From the NCBI RefSeq assembly GCF_035582795.1, contig NC_134368.1, positions 10,190,501-10,254,500 on the forward strand: a stretch of DNA of 64,000 nucleotides. Reading direction: 5' to 3'. The notes beneath the pieces are model-generated. The model was not told the origin of the DNA and made no database searches. It saw only the letters and a program-made list of their open reading frames with translations. Below are positions 37,240 to 48,789 of the stretch, piece by piece. How positions within the stretch are numbered: position 1 is the first letter of the stretch; each line of letters begins with the position of its first letter. This DNA is from Mycteria americana (lineage: Eukaryota > Chordata > Aves > Ciconiiformes > Ciconiidae). The translations under genes were made by a program, and so were the position numbers.

Positions 37240-39405
37240 GTACTGATATTTTTTTCCTTTGTTAGAGGGGATTACTTTTGCTCTTTCACAGAAGTCCTTG
37301 CACAGATCTGTCTCCATTCCCAGTTGCACTGCAGAGAGAGACCACCCTTGAAGCCTGTCGTGATTATTCCTCACAGATAGCAAATTCCCACAGAATAACT
37401 AAGAGGCAGTAGTTAGATGTGGCCTGAGGTGACTGCTGCACTTGCGGAGCAATTATTTTGCAGCGGGGCTCACATACAAAGCTGACCTGATGCTGGGGTG
37501 GGTGATGTGTAAGGTACCCTGAAAAAGTTTAACAGCGTATCTGTCTGCTTTGTTTTGTTAAACCTGTCTAGCGCTCATAGTCAGCTATGAGAATAGCCTC
37601 TGCTCCTAGTGACCAGGAGGCTTCTGCATTAGGTACTTTCAAAGGAGGCTGGTATTATCCTAATTTACTGTTACTTGGAGATACTGCTGCATCCAGTTGC
37701 AAAGCCTGGTCTTTGGTTGTACTTGCTTTGATTGCAGATCACCATTAATTAAAACAGAAAACCCAAGCCGCTTGTTATGATTTTAATCCCTGTATTTTAA
37801 GGATTGTAGAAATAAGAAAAAGGATCACATCAGATCACTTCTAAATAGTGGGAGGGATAGGAAGCCCAGTTCTGAGGTTATAGGAATTACATTACCAGAT
37901 CTATTTTTTGGTGTGGGCCCAAATATATCTGTGACTCTACGTGTACGTGTGTGTCTCTTGCTTCCGAACCATCCCCTACTCTTATATTTAGGTTGAGGTG
38001 CACAGGAAGAGGATGTGTATAATACTGCTCCTTTCCTGGATGAATTGCTGGTTTGCACATGCTGCAAGTGTTCGTGCAGAATTTGCAGCTTCAGATTAGC
38101 TGTGTCTGAAACGGTGGATTGCATATATCAAAGAGCAATTTTGTTCCATTCTGTGTTTGTAACAAGATGGGGAAAAAACCTTTCCTTTCCTGCCTCCCTT
38201 TATTGGCCTTCCAAATGTGAAATACAAGCTGGTTTGGGGAGTGCTGTACTCTTGCATTCAGCACATACAGATTTGATGTTCTTATGCAACATCTTTTGCT
38301 TAGTATGCACCGACTTAAAAATCAGGAAGAGACAGAATGTTGTCCTGCTTTCCTGGGTTCAGCTAAAGAGAACTTTCATATGGATTTTGTTGTGTTGCTA
38401 CGACTTAACCTTATTTGATTCTTTCTTTCTTCCATTTGAACACACAGAAACGGAAGGTAGACTTGGCTGAACTAAGGATCACCCTAGCAGTTTGTCGGGA
38501 TCCTTGAGGCTTGGATCTGTAATAGACAGTTGCAGCTTGAGCCAGTCCAAGTTTCCCATGTTCCCTCTTGATCTGAACAGTTTACCTGTTGGATCAAGAA
38601 AATACTTCATTTGAAACCCGTGTACTTATAAAAAATTTTACCTCTGTGTGAAGGGGAGGTGTTGCTGGACCAGACTGTACCTAACTTCAGGGCATGGTAT
38701 GGGCTGTCTGTGATGTTCAGGAACAAATAGATGGCTGCAAATAAAGGTCTGAAGCCCAGATTAGGAGGGGAAACAGAAGGTCAAAGAGTTTTGATGCATT
38801 TACTGTTAGAAATTCTACCTATGAATTTGGAAGTTGAACAAACATCTTTTCCTTCAGCTACTTACTCCTTTATGAAAGTTTTTATGATCAGTGTGGTGCG
38901 TAGTTAATGATATTGGTTAGCTTTAGTTATTATACTTGTGAAAAGATGGTGCATTAGTAAAGCAAGCCAGTGGGTAAAAACTTCATTTCCAGGTTCAGGT
39001 CTGTTGCAGCCAGCTCTGTAATCCCTGCAGTTTTGATCTCGAAGTCTAACAGTGAACCAGCTGTCCAGATTCATGTGCTGTTCTGGGACTGTGTAGTTAG
39101 AAAAAAAGATTGGTGTCACAGAGCAGGCAAAGTTGCTGGCATCCTGGCTTGCAAATGAAACCAAAAACTGTCTAGGGACTTCTGATCTTCTCCTTCATGT
39201 CTAGGGACATTCTCTCCCAGTTGGGTTTTATGTGCACTGCTGGAAAAGTACAGAGACCTTCTGTCCATGCCCTAGATTTTCTGATTGTTTTTTTTCTTTC
39301 AGAGGAAGACTGCCAATGCTTTAGCCGTCAGGAACAAGTTCTTTGTAACAAAACCTTGTATCTGTAATGTTCCTCACTGACTTGTTTGTGTCTCTTGATA
39401 AACAG
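37240..39405 (+). other. NICOL1: NICOL1 intron 1
   Basis: Runs from the GTACT donor to the acceptor TTGATAAACAG (ending 39405). It contains a 151-codon open frame (38015-38470) with no recognisable motif, which I do not regard as a gene. No repeat stands out. Confidence 0.5.
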
Positions 39406-39424
39406 AGAAGCACCCATTCCCAAG

Positions 39425-39548
39425 ATGCTGGCACCCTGCCTTCTGAGAAGAGTGGTCCTTACAGTTCCTTTAGTTTTTGTGGTTGCACTGCTTCTTGCGG
39501 AGCCTGTTAGATCTGATCAAGAAGCGGGAACAGCCATACCAGCTGAAA
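39425..39548 (+). CDS. NICOL1: NICOL1 coding exon 1: signal peptide and N-terminus
   Basis: Encodes residues 1-41 plus the first base of codon 42 of NICOL1 (C4orf48), a small secreted, neuropeptide-like protein known in mammals as a NELL2-interacting factor in epididymal lumicrine signalling and as brain-expressed. The peptide MLAPCLLRRVVLTVPLVF continues with VVALLLAEPVRS, a clear signal peptide with cleavage likely near residue 30, then DQEAGTAIPAE. The exon probably begins at 39406 after an AG acceptor, with 19 untranslated bases. The ATG at 39425 is chosen because it directly precedes the signal peptide. An upstream in-frame M belongs to intron sequence. The donor is GAAA|GTATGT (phase 1); joining to exon 2 recreates AGT, giving ES-RPCVDC. 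Confidence 0.93.
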
Positions 39549-41383
39549 GTATGTACCACCCTACAGTCCTCTCATACAGCTTGTAATGTAGTTTTAATGT
39601 TGCAGGACTTCATATCACTGAAGCTTGTCCAAATAATTCAAACTATTTTGGACATGTCTTGCTTACGATGTTTTAAAATCACAACTTGGTAGCACACCAG
39701 TGCTGTTTTTCTCCTGCATCCAAGGCTTTCCACTCTCTTACCCTTATCTCCTGCCTGTTGCTGTCTTGCTTGTACCTGAAATCTGCCACTGTTCTGCCTT
39801 TTCTTTTGTACAGCCCTTTCATTTTGTTAGTCCTTTCTATGCCAGGAGTCACCCTGTTTGCTTTTCAGAGACATGCTTGAGACTTGCTTTTTTCAACTGA
39901 CATATTGACTGTTCATTACATCTTTCATTCTTGGTAATGTAAGATACTCTTCTACTATATTAAGGTCAGTAGTTTTTATTAAAAAAATCACAATGAAGAT
40001 GCCAAGAAAGCACGCTTTGTCAACACTTAGTCTTGCAGCCTTCAACCACCTAATTCTCCTTTGCTGATCTGTGTTGAGTTTGATTTACATCATAAACATA
40101 ATGGCAGGTCCTTGCATCAAGTTGTTGATGTGGAAAATGCTGTCCTCTCCTTATGTCTGGTGCATATATAATAACACTATGGTTGGGTGGTGGTACAACA
40201 ATGAAAGAGGAGGTCTGTAATACTGTTCAATCTTTTTTTTTAATCTCCTTTTTTTTTTTTTTTTTCCTAGCCAGTTAAAGAATTTGGCAGACTCCTTTTC
40301 TCCAGCAGGCAGGATTCCTGTCTGCTGGTTAGCACACAGATCATGAGCTGAAAGCTCATACTCCAGCTTATCAGAGGCATGTAGTAATCAGTCAAATATC
40401 AAGTGTTTGCAAAATAGGCTGACAGACACTGAAGGATTTTCCAGCATCACTCTAGGTTTCATCCTTTCTTCCTTACCAGACCTCAAAGAGCAAACTAAAC
40501 CTGCGCTTAGAATTTCTCACTTGCGCAATATTTCTTACGAAGTTGTCAGAGAGGCACAGGCACTGAGAAGCAAATAAGAGCATATGTAGAGCCTGATGAT
40601 TCGAAGACATTTCATCATGTCTATATTTGTTCTGTCTCAGTACTGCTATCTGTTAGGGCACAGCTTTGTGTTACTTGATGATCAAGGCAAAGCAAGCCTT
40701 GTGACCTTCAGTTTGGATATCTAGATATGGGAATACTATCTTAAACACTGCAATTAGTCCAGAATGCAGCAGTTCTGCTTATCAGCAATGCTCACTAATG
40801 ACAGGGCATTGTGTTTCTCTGCTGCTTGCTTCACCAGCTTTGGACAAAGCTGTATCATATTCAAAGTTAGAGGCTAAGTGATCTGTCTTTGTGATAATGT
40901 AGTCAATTTTAGTCCCTTAGCTTTCTATTTAGAGCTCAAGTTTGTGAGAGTAGGAGACAAGATTTTCCAGGGAACAGGTTCATGGTTTCAGAGGTAATTT
41001 CTGAAAAATCTGAAAAATCTGAAGATGAGGTTGAAAATGTGCTCAGGGTTGGTGGAGCAAAATGAAGGACTCAAGTTACGGGTTTAGTGTTTCCACACTA
41101 TGAACTGTGACAAGAGAAGGACGACAGGAACAGCAATAAAGGAAGAAGAACATTTTTAATGCAAATTTGTTGAAGTAATTCTTTTGTTATTGAGAGACTG
41201 GGTGGACCACCATGATGGGCCATTTACAATAGCCTGGGTTGTTCAAGAGTACATACATCAGTATGCACTCTGTGGACTCTTTTCTGTAGCTCTTCCTCGT
41301 ACTCAAAATCACTGTTTATTCGTTCTACTTAATACTTCATGCCATGTATTCTCTACCAAATGCTTTACTAAATGCTCTTCTAG
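39549..41383 (+). other. NICOL1: NICOL1 intron 2
   Basis: 1.8-kb intron from GTATGT to the pyrimidine-rich acceptor ending CTTCTAG. Contains a poly(T) tract at about 40232-40266 and a short CTGAAAAAT direct repeat near 41001. No gene or young repeat within. Confidence 0.85.
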
Positions 41384-41472
41384 GTCGTCCCTGTGTTGAT
41401 TGCCATGCATTTGAGTTCATGCAGAGGGCTCTGCAGGATTTAAAGAAGACTGCGTATAATCTAGACACGCGG
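41384..41472 (+). CDS. NICOL1: NICOL1 coding exon 2: conserved core
   Basis: Eighty-nine bases encoding residues 42-71. The peptide SRPCVDCHAFEFMQRALQDL, then KKTAYNLDTR, is the signature of NICOL1 and is almost unchanged from the human protein as remembered (SRPCVDCHAFEFMQRALQDL then RKTAYSLDAR). It holds the CxxC pair (residues 44 and 47) and an amphipathic helix. Acceptor CTTCTAG ends at 41383; donor GTAAGG starts at 41473; the exit is phase 0. This exon fixes the identity of the gene. A copy for the second NICOL1-like gene was not found inside the window. Confidence 0.96.
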
Positions 41473-43848
41473 GTAAGGAAACATTCAATTTCTTTTTTTT
41501 TTAATTTCATAATTTTTTTTTATCCACAGAAAATGCTGTGGATAAAAGTAGATAAGGTGGATGGATTTTGCACAAGACCCTCAGTCAACTGTACTGTCCT
41601 ATCCCTTAAGGTGAGGCTGGGTAATTACATTTCACCTCTCTATGCAATAATCTGTGGAATTATTTTGCCTTGGGGTATCAGGGACACTAGGAAGCTTAGG
41701 AAAGAGTGAACTGACAGTCCTCAGCCCTCTGTCCTTGGCGAGTTACAGCCATTAGCGCTGCTATTCTCATTCCAAACACTGAGCGCACACCTTTGTTTTT
41801 ATGTTACGGGGAGTAAGGTGAGAGCAAGGTGAGAGCATCATTTATATTTATTGCCCAGAAGGAGAGAGCCGACTCAAACAAAAAGCCTACTAAAATAAAA
41901 TACTCTCCGCACATGGTTTTACCCCTGGGGAGCAGCTAAGAGAGGAAACATCATCTTCTAGATACTTTTTACATTGCTCTGATTCCATAATGATGAAAAA
42001 TGCCACAAAGTAGAACAGCATAGGGAATGAAACTTGTTTGGCTTGCAGTCAGTGTGGAGAATTTGCCAAGCTTGGTATCTTCCTTCTGTGAGGGGAGTTG
42101 AATCTGTCTCTTGCTACTGCAACCTGCAATCTGTGACTAGCTGTATCCCAGCTGCTGTCAGATAGTGGTGTCTCAGGAGGGTAGCTTTTTCCCCACCTCC
42201 TGTGTACCCTTTAGCTGAAGTGCTATATCTGCACTCTTGCACAGATTTTTCGACAGAAGGCACTCAAACTTTTTTGCTCTTCTGATCTATGGTCAAGGTT
42301 GTTCACAGTTCAAAGTCTGCGAACTGGCATCTTTGAAGAATGGTTTGAGGTAACTCCAAGCAGGGTCCATGATGTTTAGGTGAAAATGCAGGTGCGGGAA
42401 TGAAGATGCCTTAAATTGTGACATACTACAAAAACCAAACATTCCAGCAGAACCAGATTGGTATGTAGCACATTTACAGTTAAACAAAATCTGTTCAGTA
42501 ATTACGGGTCAAATGTATTGGGCTCCTTCATGAAGAAATCTCGTTAATGAATACATCTGCTGAGCACTGTATACAGCCCAAACAAGATGTTCAGATTGTG
42601 CTGTAAAGTAGTTCTAGCACACCTTTTCCTTCTTTTACAAACCTTTGAACTTTTCGCCACAATTTCTCAATCTTGATTAATCTTGATATTTTATATCTCA
42701 ACTACTAAAATCTTCTCTGGGTGTCTGGATATGGCAGTGACCTTTATGACACCTACAGCTTGCAGACCAGGAGAGAAGCTTTATAAAATACAGATATCCA
42801 AAGCAGGAGTAGCAATAACAGCCCCAAAGATAGCAACTGTATTTTAATACTTTTTAAAACATAAAAATAAAAGACAGCTAAGGAGAGGAAATGAGGATAC
42901 AAAAAAGGTTCAGTTGAGAGGAATGTCCTATTATTGACTTTCACGGTTGTAGATTTGACAGCAAGCCTGAGAATGTGGCTCCATGATACATTCTCACCAA
43001 AACAAACCTATTGCTTCCTTATCACTTTAAAATCTAAATAATCCATATTGAGATCCTTCAGTGCCTCTGGACCAGGACAGGCCTATTCCAGTCATTAAGC
43101 TAGGAATTCTGCCTACATCTTCAAAAGACATGGAAATATTTAATACTTGAGGACTTCTTGGAACTGCTGTCTACACTGTTTCAATTCTTGGTTTTATTAT
43201 TCAGCTGTGGCCTAATTTGATGGAAACTGGGAGTTTTAAGACAATTGCTTTCAGCCACATATATATTTTACATTTGACTATTTTAGTCTATTTTGCTGCT
43301 TAGTGAGGCAAATATTTCTGTCTCCGAAAATACAAGTCCCTTTGTTAATATTCCCACTGGAGACACTCATTTCCTTGAAAAACTCTCTTTTGTTTGCAGG
43401 CAAGATTTTTAGATGATGACTAAGCAGCTCCTAACTGTGTTGGAGAGGGAGGGATTCCCAAAAGCTTAGAGAGGAAATTCCCATTTAATTCCTCCCGCAA
43501 ATCTCACCCTACATGATCTCATGAGTGCGTTCTTTTACTGCTGGGCGGGAGCTGCTACCATCTAAACCGTTCAGCCAGTTCACAGCCAGCTCCCTACTGC
43601 ATCTAAAAGCTGCTCAAGACAGAGGCCAGCAGGGAGCAGGCCGTAAAACAAATCCTGTAAAACAGATCCAGTCCACGGGCTACACAGTTCACTGTAAGTC
43701 TGCACTATAGACACTTATTTTCAAAATTCCAACACATTTTTCAGAGTTAACCAGTGGACATTGCATTACAACTTATAATGAGCTCAGGAACTGCATTTGT
43801 AGCTGGAATTTATCAGCTTTTTTGTAGGTTCAGAATCTGGACCCTGTC

Positions 43849-43893
43849 CTGTTTTTTTGTTTTTGTTTGGTTTTGGTTTTTGTTTTTTTTTTA
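43849..43893. repeat. T-rich (TTTTTG)n low-complexity tract
   Basis: Runs of T interrupted by single G or GG, about 45 bases, inside NICOL1 intron 3. Confidence 0.75.
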
Positions 43894-45198
43894 AAACGTG
43901 CTTTAACCCACCAGGGCATAGTAACAAATCTCTGCGAAATGGTTTTGTGATCATGCTCACAAAGTAGTAATCAAAACTGTATTTAGTGCCATTCATTTTG
44001 TTCTTTATTCCTTTCTAAACTGTCAATGGTTATTTGGAATGTTCAAAGCACATTAAGTTAGATGTACCCATGAAAATAAAAACAAAGGCTTGAAAATGTT
44101 ATTAAAGATATATAAGATGGTAAGCAGCCTTGGGGCTTAGTTCCAAAGCTGTTGGCATGCTGTCAAACTCCCTTATTCAAACCATTGCAAATGATGTCAA
44201 GGAGATGGTTATAAGGTGGTAATTGAGTATCTTTTAGGTGATTAGCAAAGTCTGATCAGATCTTTCCAGTTTTGGAGGGTAGCTGAAACAATCAAAAGCG
44301 ATACCTGATTTAATATAGAACCACAGGGCTGTGTCTAGTGATTTATCATCTGGGAAAAAAACCTGACTAATAGATAGCTTTTCCTGTACTAAGAAGGCAG
44401 GTGGTAAGCAGGGGGCTTCAACCCAGCTCTGCTCTAAGTGCCTTTAGCTGATGTGGGTCAATGGATAACACAGCTTTTCAAACACAGCCTTTAATCATAT
44501 GGCAATTCCATCTCATACGAAAATCACAAAACAGGCAGATTAAGGATGGATTTCTCTGGCATTTAGAGCTGGTAGTCTTCATAATGCCATTTTTTTGTGT
44601 AGCTGGTTACACCATTACACCAGTGGGGATTAATTTGGTGAGTGGACTTCCCACAGCTAGTGTGTACTATGACAATAAGGAGGAAGTCCTCTCTTGGATC
44701 AGTCTGATTCTCAGATACAGCTTCAGCTCATGATAGACAAACTGAGATGAAGATATGATGATGTCAAACAGCTCTGTGCTCCATCATGCATCTACTGAAG
44801 CCACAAGTGCTCCAAACAGCCAGGAAAACCGAAGCGTGTGTGTGCTAGAGAGGAAGGATTCCCAAATTTCCCTTATGCAGCCCTGCTGTCCCTTCCCTGG
44901 TCCTCAGCCCCTTCTCGCGTGTAGTCTGATCATACCCAGCTCCAGTTCTGAGAAGTTCCCAATCTGCCCTCATTGCTCCAGAAAATCCCTGTGGGCAGCA
45001 ATGATCTCCTGATATTGATGAACCCCAGTTCAACTGGGGGACCTCTGCTTTCACCAGTTTGGGACCCCTTTCCTTAAAGAAGCCAGCAATCTCATCACGT
45101 GTTTGAACTGTGATGGCTGGGTGCCAGCTCAGCATCTATTGTCTGTTTTAGGCTCCAACAGCATATTAACAATAACAACAATGAAGCAGGAGAAGTTA

Positions 45199-45425
45199 AA
45201 ACAGAAGTAAATTTCTTCACTGAGAGGGTGGTTGGTCACTGGAACAGGCTCCCCAGGGAAGTGGTCACGGAACCAAGCCTGTCAGAGTTCAGGGAGTTCT
45301 GGATGACGCTCTTAGTCATATGGTTTAGTTGTAGGTAGTCCTGTGAGAAGCAGGGAGTTGGACTTGATGATCCTTATGGGTGCCTTCCAGCTTGAGATAT
45401 TCTATGATTTTATGATTCTATGATT
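45199..45425 (+). mobile_element. CR1 3'-end fragment
   Basis: Plus-oriented CR1 tail: AATTTCTTCACTGAGAGGGT, then GAACAGGCTCCCCAGGGAAG (the conserved RT-terminal WNRLPRE region, here W-N-R-L-P-R-E-V), then CTTGATGATCCTTATGGGTG and the octamer tail TTCTATGATT ending 45425. It belongs to a different subfamily from the copies at 26548 and 56795. Confidence 0.9.
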
Positions 45426-45934
45426 AAATTATGCCTTACTTTCTCTGTATAACTTTCAGCAGTGAGTCCAGGCTGTAATACTCTAAATTTAATTTTTTGA
45501 GTCTGTTTTTAAGTAAAAAGAAAATTTCTGACAGGTTTTGGGGGTTTTTTTTAAGCCTCTCATGAACTTGAGGGCTTATGCTCCAGTTTGTGCAGTTGAA
45601 GTAAGATTGTAAGAAAGACAAATAACTTTAAAGAAAAATAACAGCACCCAGACACATATTGAATGTACTAATGTGAAAAACATGAATGTGTACGGGACTG
45701 AATTTCTCCATGTCACCGGAAGTATTGCCATGTTGGTATGCCAATTAACCATGCAAAAGCTAAATTATTTTGCAGAGCAGTAAGCAATAACTCTGATTTT
45801 TACCGCAAGCACCATCTCATACAACCAACTCCAAATCTTAGAATGAAAGTAAAATGGACTTTTCTTTGGGAGCTAATTAGTTTTACAGCGCTGACACTTG
45901 TTTTTTGATGTTGCTTTTGTTCCCCCTCTTATAG

Positions 45935-46006
45935 ACAGAAACTCTGCTTCTTCAGGTGGAAAAGAGAAATCTGTGCGACTGTGTAACTGCAAATCTGCTG
46001 AACTGA
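45935..46006 (+). CDS. NICOL1: NICOL1 coding exon 3: C-terminus and stop
   Basis: Encodes residues 72-94, TETLLLQVEKRNLCDCVTAN then LLN and TGA (46004-46006). It completes a 94-residue precursor. TETLLLQ is shared with the mammalian protein. The LCDC pair supplies two further cysteines that probably form disulfides with CxxC of exon 2. The C-terminal tail after the last cysteine (VTANLLN) differs from the short human ending as remembered. Acceptor TTATAG ends at 45934, phase 0, matching exon 2. The other frames read through without resemblance to the family. Confidence 0.94.
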   Translation, partial: TETLLLQVEKRNLCDCVTANLLN

Positions 46007-46465
46007 ATCCTGGAGGCCAGCTAAGGAGTATCACCTGTTCAGTGGTTTTTAAAATGCAGCTGTATAAAATACAGCTTTATGGAGTTCATGTTGCAAGCAT
46101 GCATGCCCCAATGTACTGAGGAAATTGGTGGACTGTGTCTCATGTATTTGTCTGTTCTGTTTTTTTTAAAAGAGTACCCTCTTTTTACATCCACTGGGTT
46201 GCCGGTAAGGGCTCAATTCAGTAAATCTGTTACTTTGTATTAGAGTGGGGGAAAAATGTACCTGCTTTGATTTTTAAATCAGAGTTGACCAAGTGTAACC
46301 CACAAGATAAATATGGCCAGCAGTGCTCTAGAGACACTTGCAGCTGTTTTTTGTCTCTAATATGAACATATCTCTGTGGCAACTTACCCAGTTATATTGA
46401 GACAGGGAATTGTGGTCTCCGTAGGCTTTGCCTGTGTATTAAAGATGATGGAGGTCCTTTCTGTT
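46007..46465 (+). other. NICOL1: NICOL1 3' UTR (end inferred)
   Basis: Sequence after the stop codon up to the first plausible cleavage site. It shows no intron signals that would imply a further coding exon. The end is placed about 20 bases after the ATTAAA at 46438. Confidence 0.45.
46438..46443 (+). terminator. NICOL1: Candidate poly(A) signal (ATTAAA) of NICOL1
   Basis: The common variant signal ATTAAA, followed within 15-45 bases by a GT-rich stretch (TTTCTGTTTGTTGTCTGTAC). It is the first such pairing after the stop codon. Confidence 0.45.
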
Positions 46466-48780
46466 TGTTGTCTGTACTGTGACCACATTCAGGCATGTTG
46501 TAGCTCTGTCAGCTGTAATGAAGTGTGTGTCATGAGGAGGTGTATGTGTGCTGTACTTGGACCAAAACGGTTTATATCCGAGAGCTGAGTTTTCTGGTAT
46601 CCTGCATAAGAGTATTGTCTTCTTTAATTAAAATCTTTAGTTTCTTTCCCTCCTTACCTAGACGCTCCATTCTTAACCCACTGTATCTCTAAATAGCTTT
46701 ATCTTAGCAGGTCAAATGGATAGAGTAGAAAAATGAGAATAAGGGTATGACTAGGCAGCCTTGCCAGTTCCAGCTGTACCAAATGCTACTGCCAGCAACT
46801 GCTCAACATCACATTGAAGGAGACTCCGTGCAGTGCCAAGAAGTTTCTTCATGAGAGTGCTCCTTATTTTACTTCAGGTGAAACACAGTGGTTAGGTCAC
46901 GCATATTTGGTCCGTTCTGTGATGGACTGAACTCTGAATGTTTTGGTCTTTCCTTGTAGTTGCCTTTGAAAGCTGCTCTTTTTGTTTCAGGCATGAAGAA
47001 AGACTTGTGTACCTGAAAGCTGAGATGATTTTTATCCTCAACTCTACCACTTCATTCTAAGATATCTGTCCACCCACAAGTCTGAATTAGGCTGAGCAAT
47101 TTGAGTAGATGCTCTGAGTTTGTTTCATGTGATTTAGAGCCATCTCAAGCCACTCCAACAGTGGGGCTGTGGGGTGCTAACCTGGCTTGGGGAGTGGATA
47201 GGAGGTGGACATCTGAAGGCCAAAATATCTTCAGCTGAATTTGGAAGAAAGTGCCTGCCTGCAGCCTTCCTTCTCTAACTAAACTGGTGGGACTTTGCTG
47301 GAAGTGGATGAGAGAGGAAACACAACTACTGCTCTGCCAGTGCAGCTGTAGGTATGGTAACAAACAGTTGAGGGAGTAGGGGAACATGATAGACAGCCTC
47401 AGTGGCTTGCCAAACCTGTCCAGGGCTTGGAAAACCAATTCCTGCACGCTGAGAAGTGCAGCATGCCCTTCTGCATGGGACCAGGACATAGGCCAGCACA
47501 GAAGCTCAGTGTGAACTGGAGAGGGGATTCTGATGGTTTTTTTCCCAATGTCCTCAAGGAGCACCTGTGCTACGTGTTTTTCACCAAGCCCGTTCACACA
47601 GCATGGGAGCACTGGCACTGTTCCTATCTGGCTGCTGGGCAAAATAAGAGTAACTGCAAGCCTCACCTGCAGCTCCACTCCCAGAAAGTGGGGAGGGGCA
47701 GCAGTCCTTACTCATGCATGGCAGAGCATTTTCTGGACTTCTTGGAGCAAAGCCTCCTTTTGGAGGGCTTCAGCTGATCCTGGCTGTAGCAGAATGGTTT
47801 CTTAGAGCTTCTTGGCTTTTGCTGTACTTGGGTTGTCCCCATCTTGTTCTAGCTTGGCTCTGTTCCTCTGCTTTGCTCTGGACTTGCCTTGGCTCTCCTC
47901 TCCAGTATAACCTCCATTCCCCCTTCCAGTCTGGCACTGCCCTCTCTCTAGGCCCAGGGATTTCTCGGTGAACCCCTGGCCACCCGTCCTGATGACTCTG
48001 TGTGTAGTCACTGCAAGTGTGGGCAGTGGGGCTGATACTTCTCTGGTCAGCAGTCCCTTTAGATCCAACTGGCAGCACTGCAGGAGCAATGAGCAGCACT
48101 CCAATTTACCATGGAGTGAGTGAACACGGTGCCAAGCAACACTGGTATCTCATTCCCTGTCCAGTGAAGACATTGTGGGGAAGGTCCTCTTTTGACCTGG
48201 GAGGCCAGCATTCCCATTGCAGAACTTGGAGAAAGTCCCAGAACAGTTCAGGTGGTGAAAACTCTGCTCCCAAAGCTGAGTTAATCTGTGGACTGTCCAC
48301 CAGGATGCTGTAAGCTCACCAGCTTGTTATAGGTGTGGACAGGAACCCAGCCATGGTCAGCTGCTTTTTTTGCCAGGCGTTGAGTAATAGATGTTCTGGC
48401 ACAACTGGAAACACCTGTAGATCTTGATGATTTTTTCCCTTGGTGTCTGCACAGACACTGGCTTGAACAAAAGAAAATCTGACCACGTGGAAATACTTTC
48501 CTTCAGTCATTTTTCTGCACCTCTACCTTCTGAGTCACATCACCAGAACTGGGGTAGTGAGACACAGGACATAATAGGTGTTGCCCCAAGAGAAAGCAGC
48601 CAAGAGGGGAGTAGATGGGGAAAGGAACTTTCTCATTCTCTTCCTCAGAATCTGAAAAATTAAAGATTCCTTTCAGTCTGCAGAAGATCCATTAGAACCA
48701 GGAATTTCCTAGCAGAAATTGCTGTATGATCTTTTAAAGCCCACCTTACTATTTTCCTTTAGTTGCATGACTGTTCTGTA
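46466..48780. other. Intergenic DNA with long open frames, no gene recognised
   Basis: From about 47100 to 48700 the sequence is more G+C-rich and open in several frames (177 codons on minus at 47145-47678; 116 on plus at 47427-47777). None shows a known motif or clear splice sites, and frames on opposite strands overlap, so I treat them as chance or the remains of an unidentified old element. Confidence 0.4.
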
Positions 48781-48789
48781 TTACCTCTT

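Larger units (their letters stand above)
41473..45934 (+). other. NICOL1: NICOL1 intron 3
   Basis: 4.46-kb intron from GTAAGG to the acceptor CCCCCTCTTATAG. Contains a small GGTGAGAGCAA tandem duplication near 41816, T/G-rich low-complexity sequence at 43849-43893, and a CR1 fragment at 45199-45425 in sense orientation. No nested gene seen. Confidence 0.85.

Noticed and set aside
38015-38470. 151-codon ORF in NICOL1 intron 1
   Set aside because: No motif, no splice or poly(A) support, cysteine-rich composition typical of random frames.
39549-46006. Second signal-peptide exon (59769) as an alternative first exon of NICOL1
   Set aside because: It lies downstream of NICOL1 exons 2 and 3 on the same strand, so normal splicing cannot join it to them.
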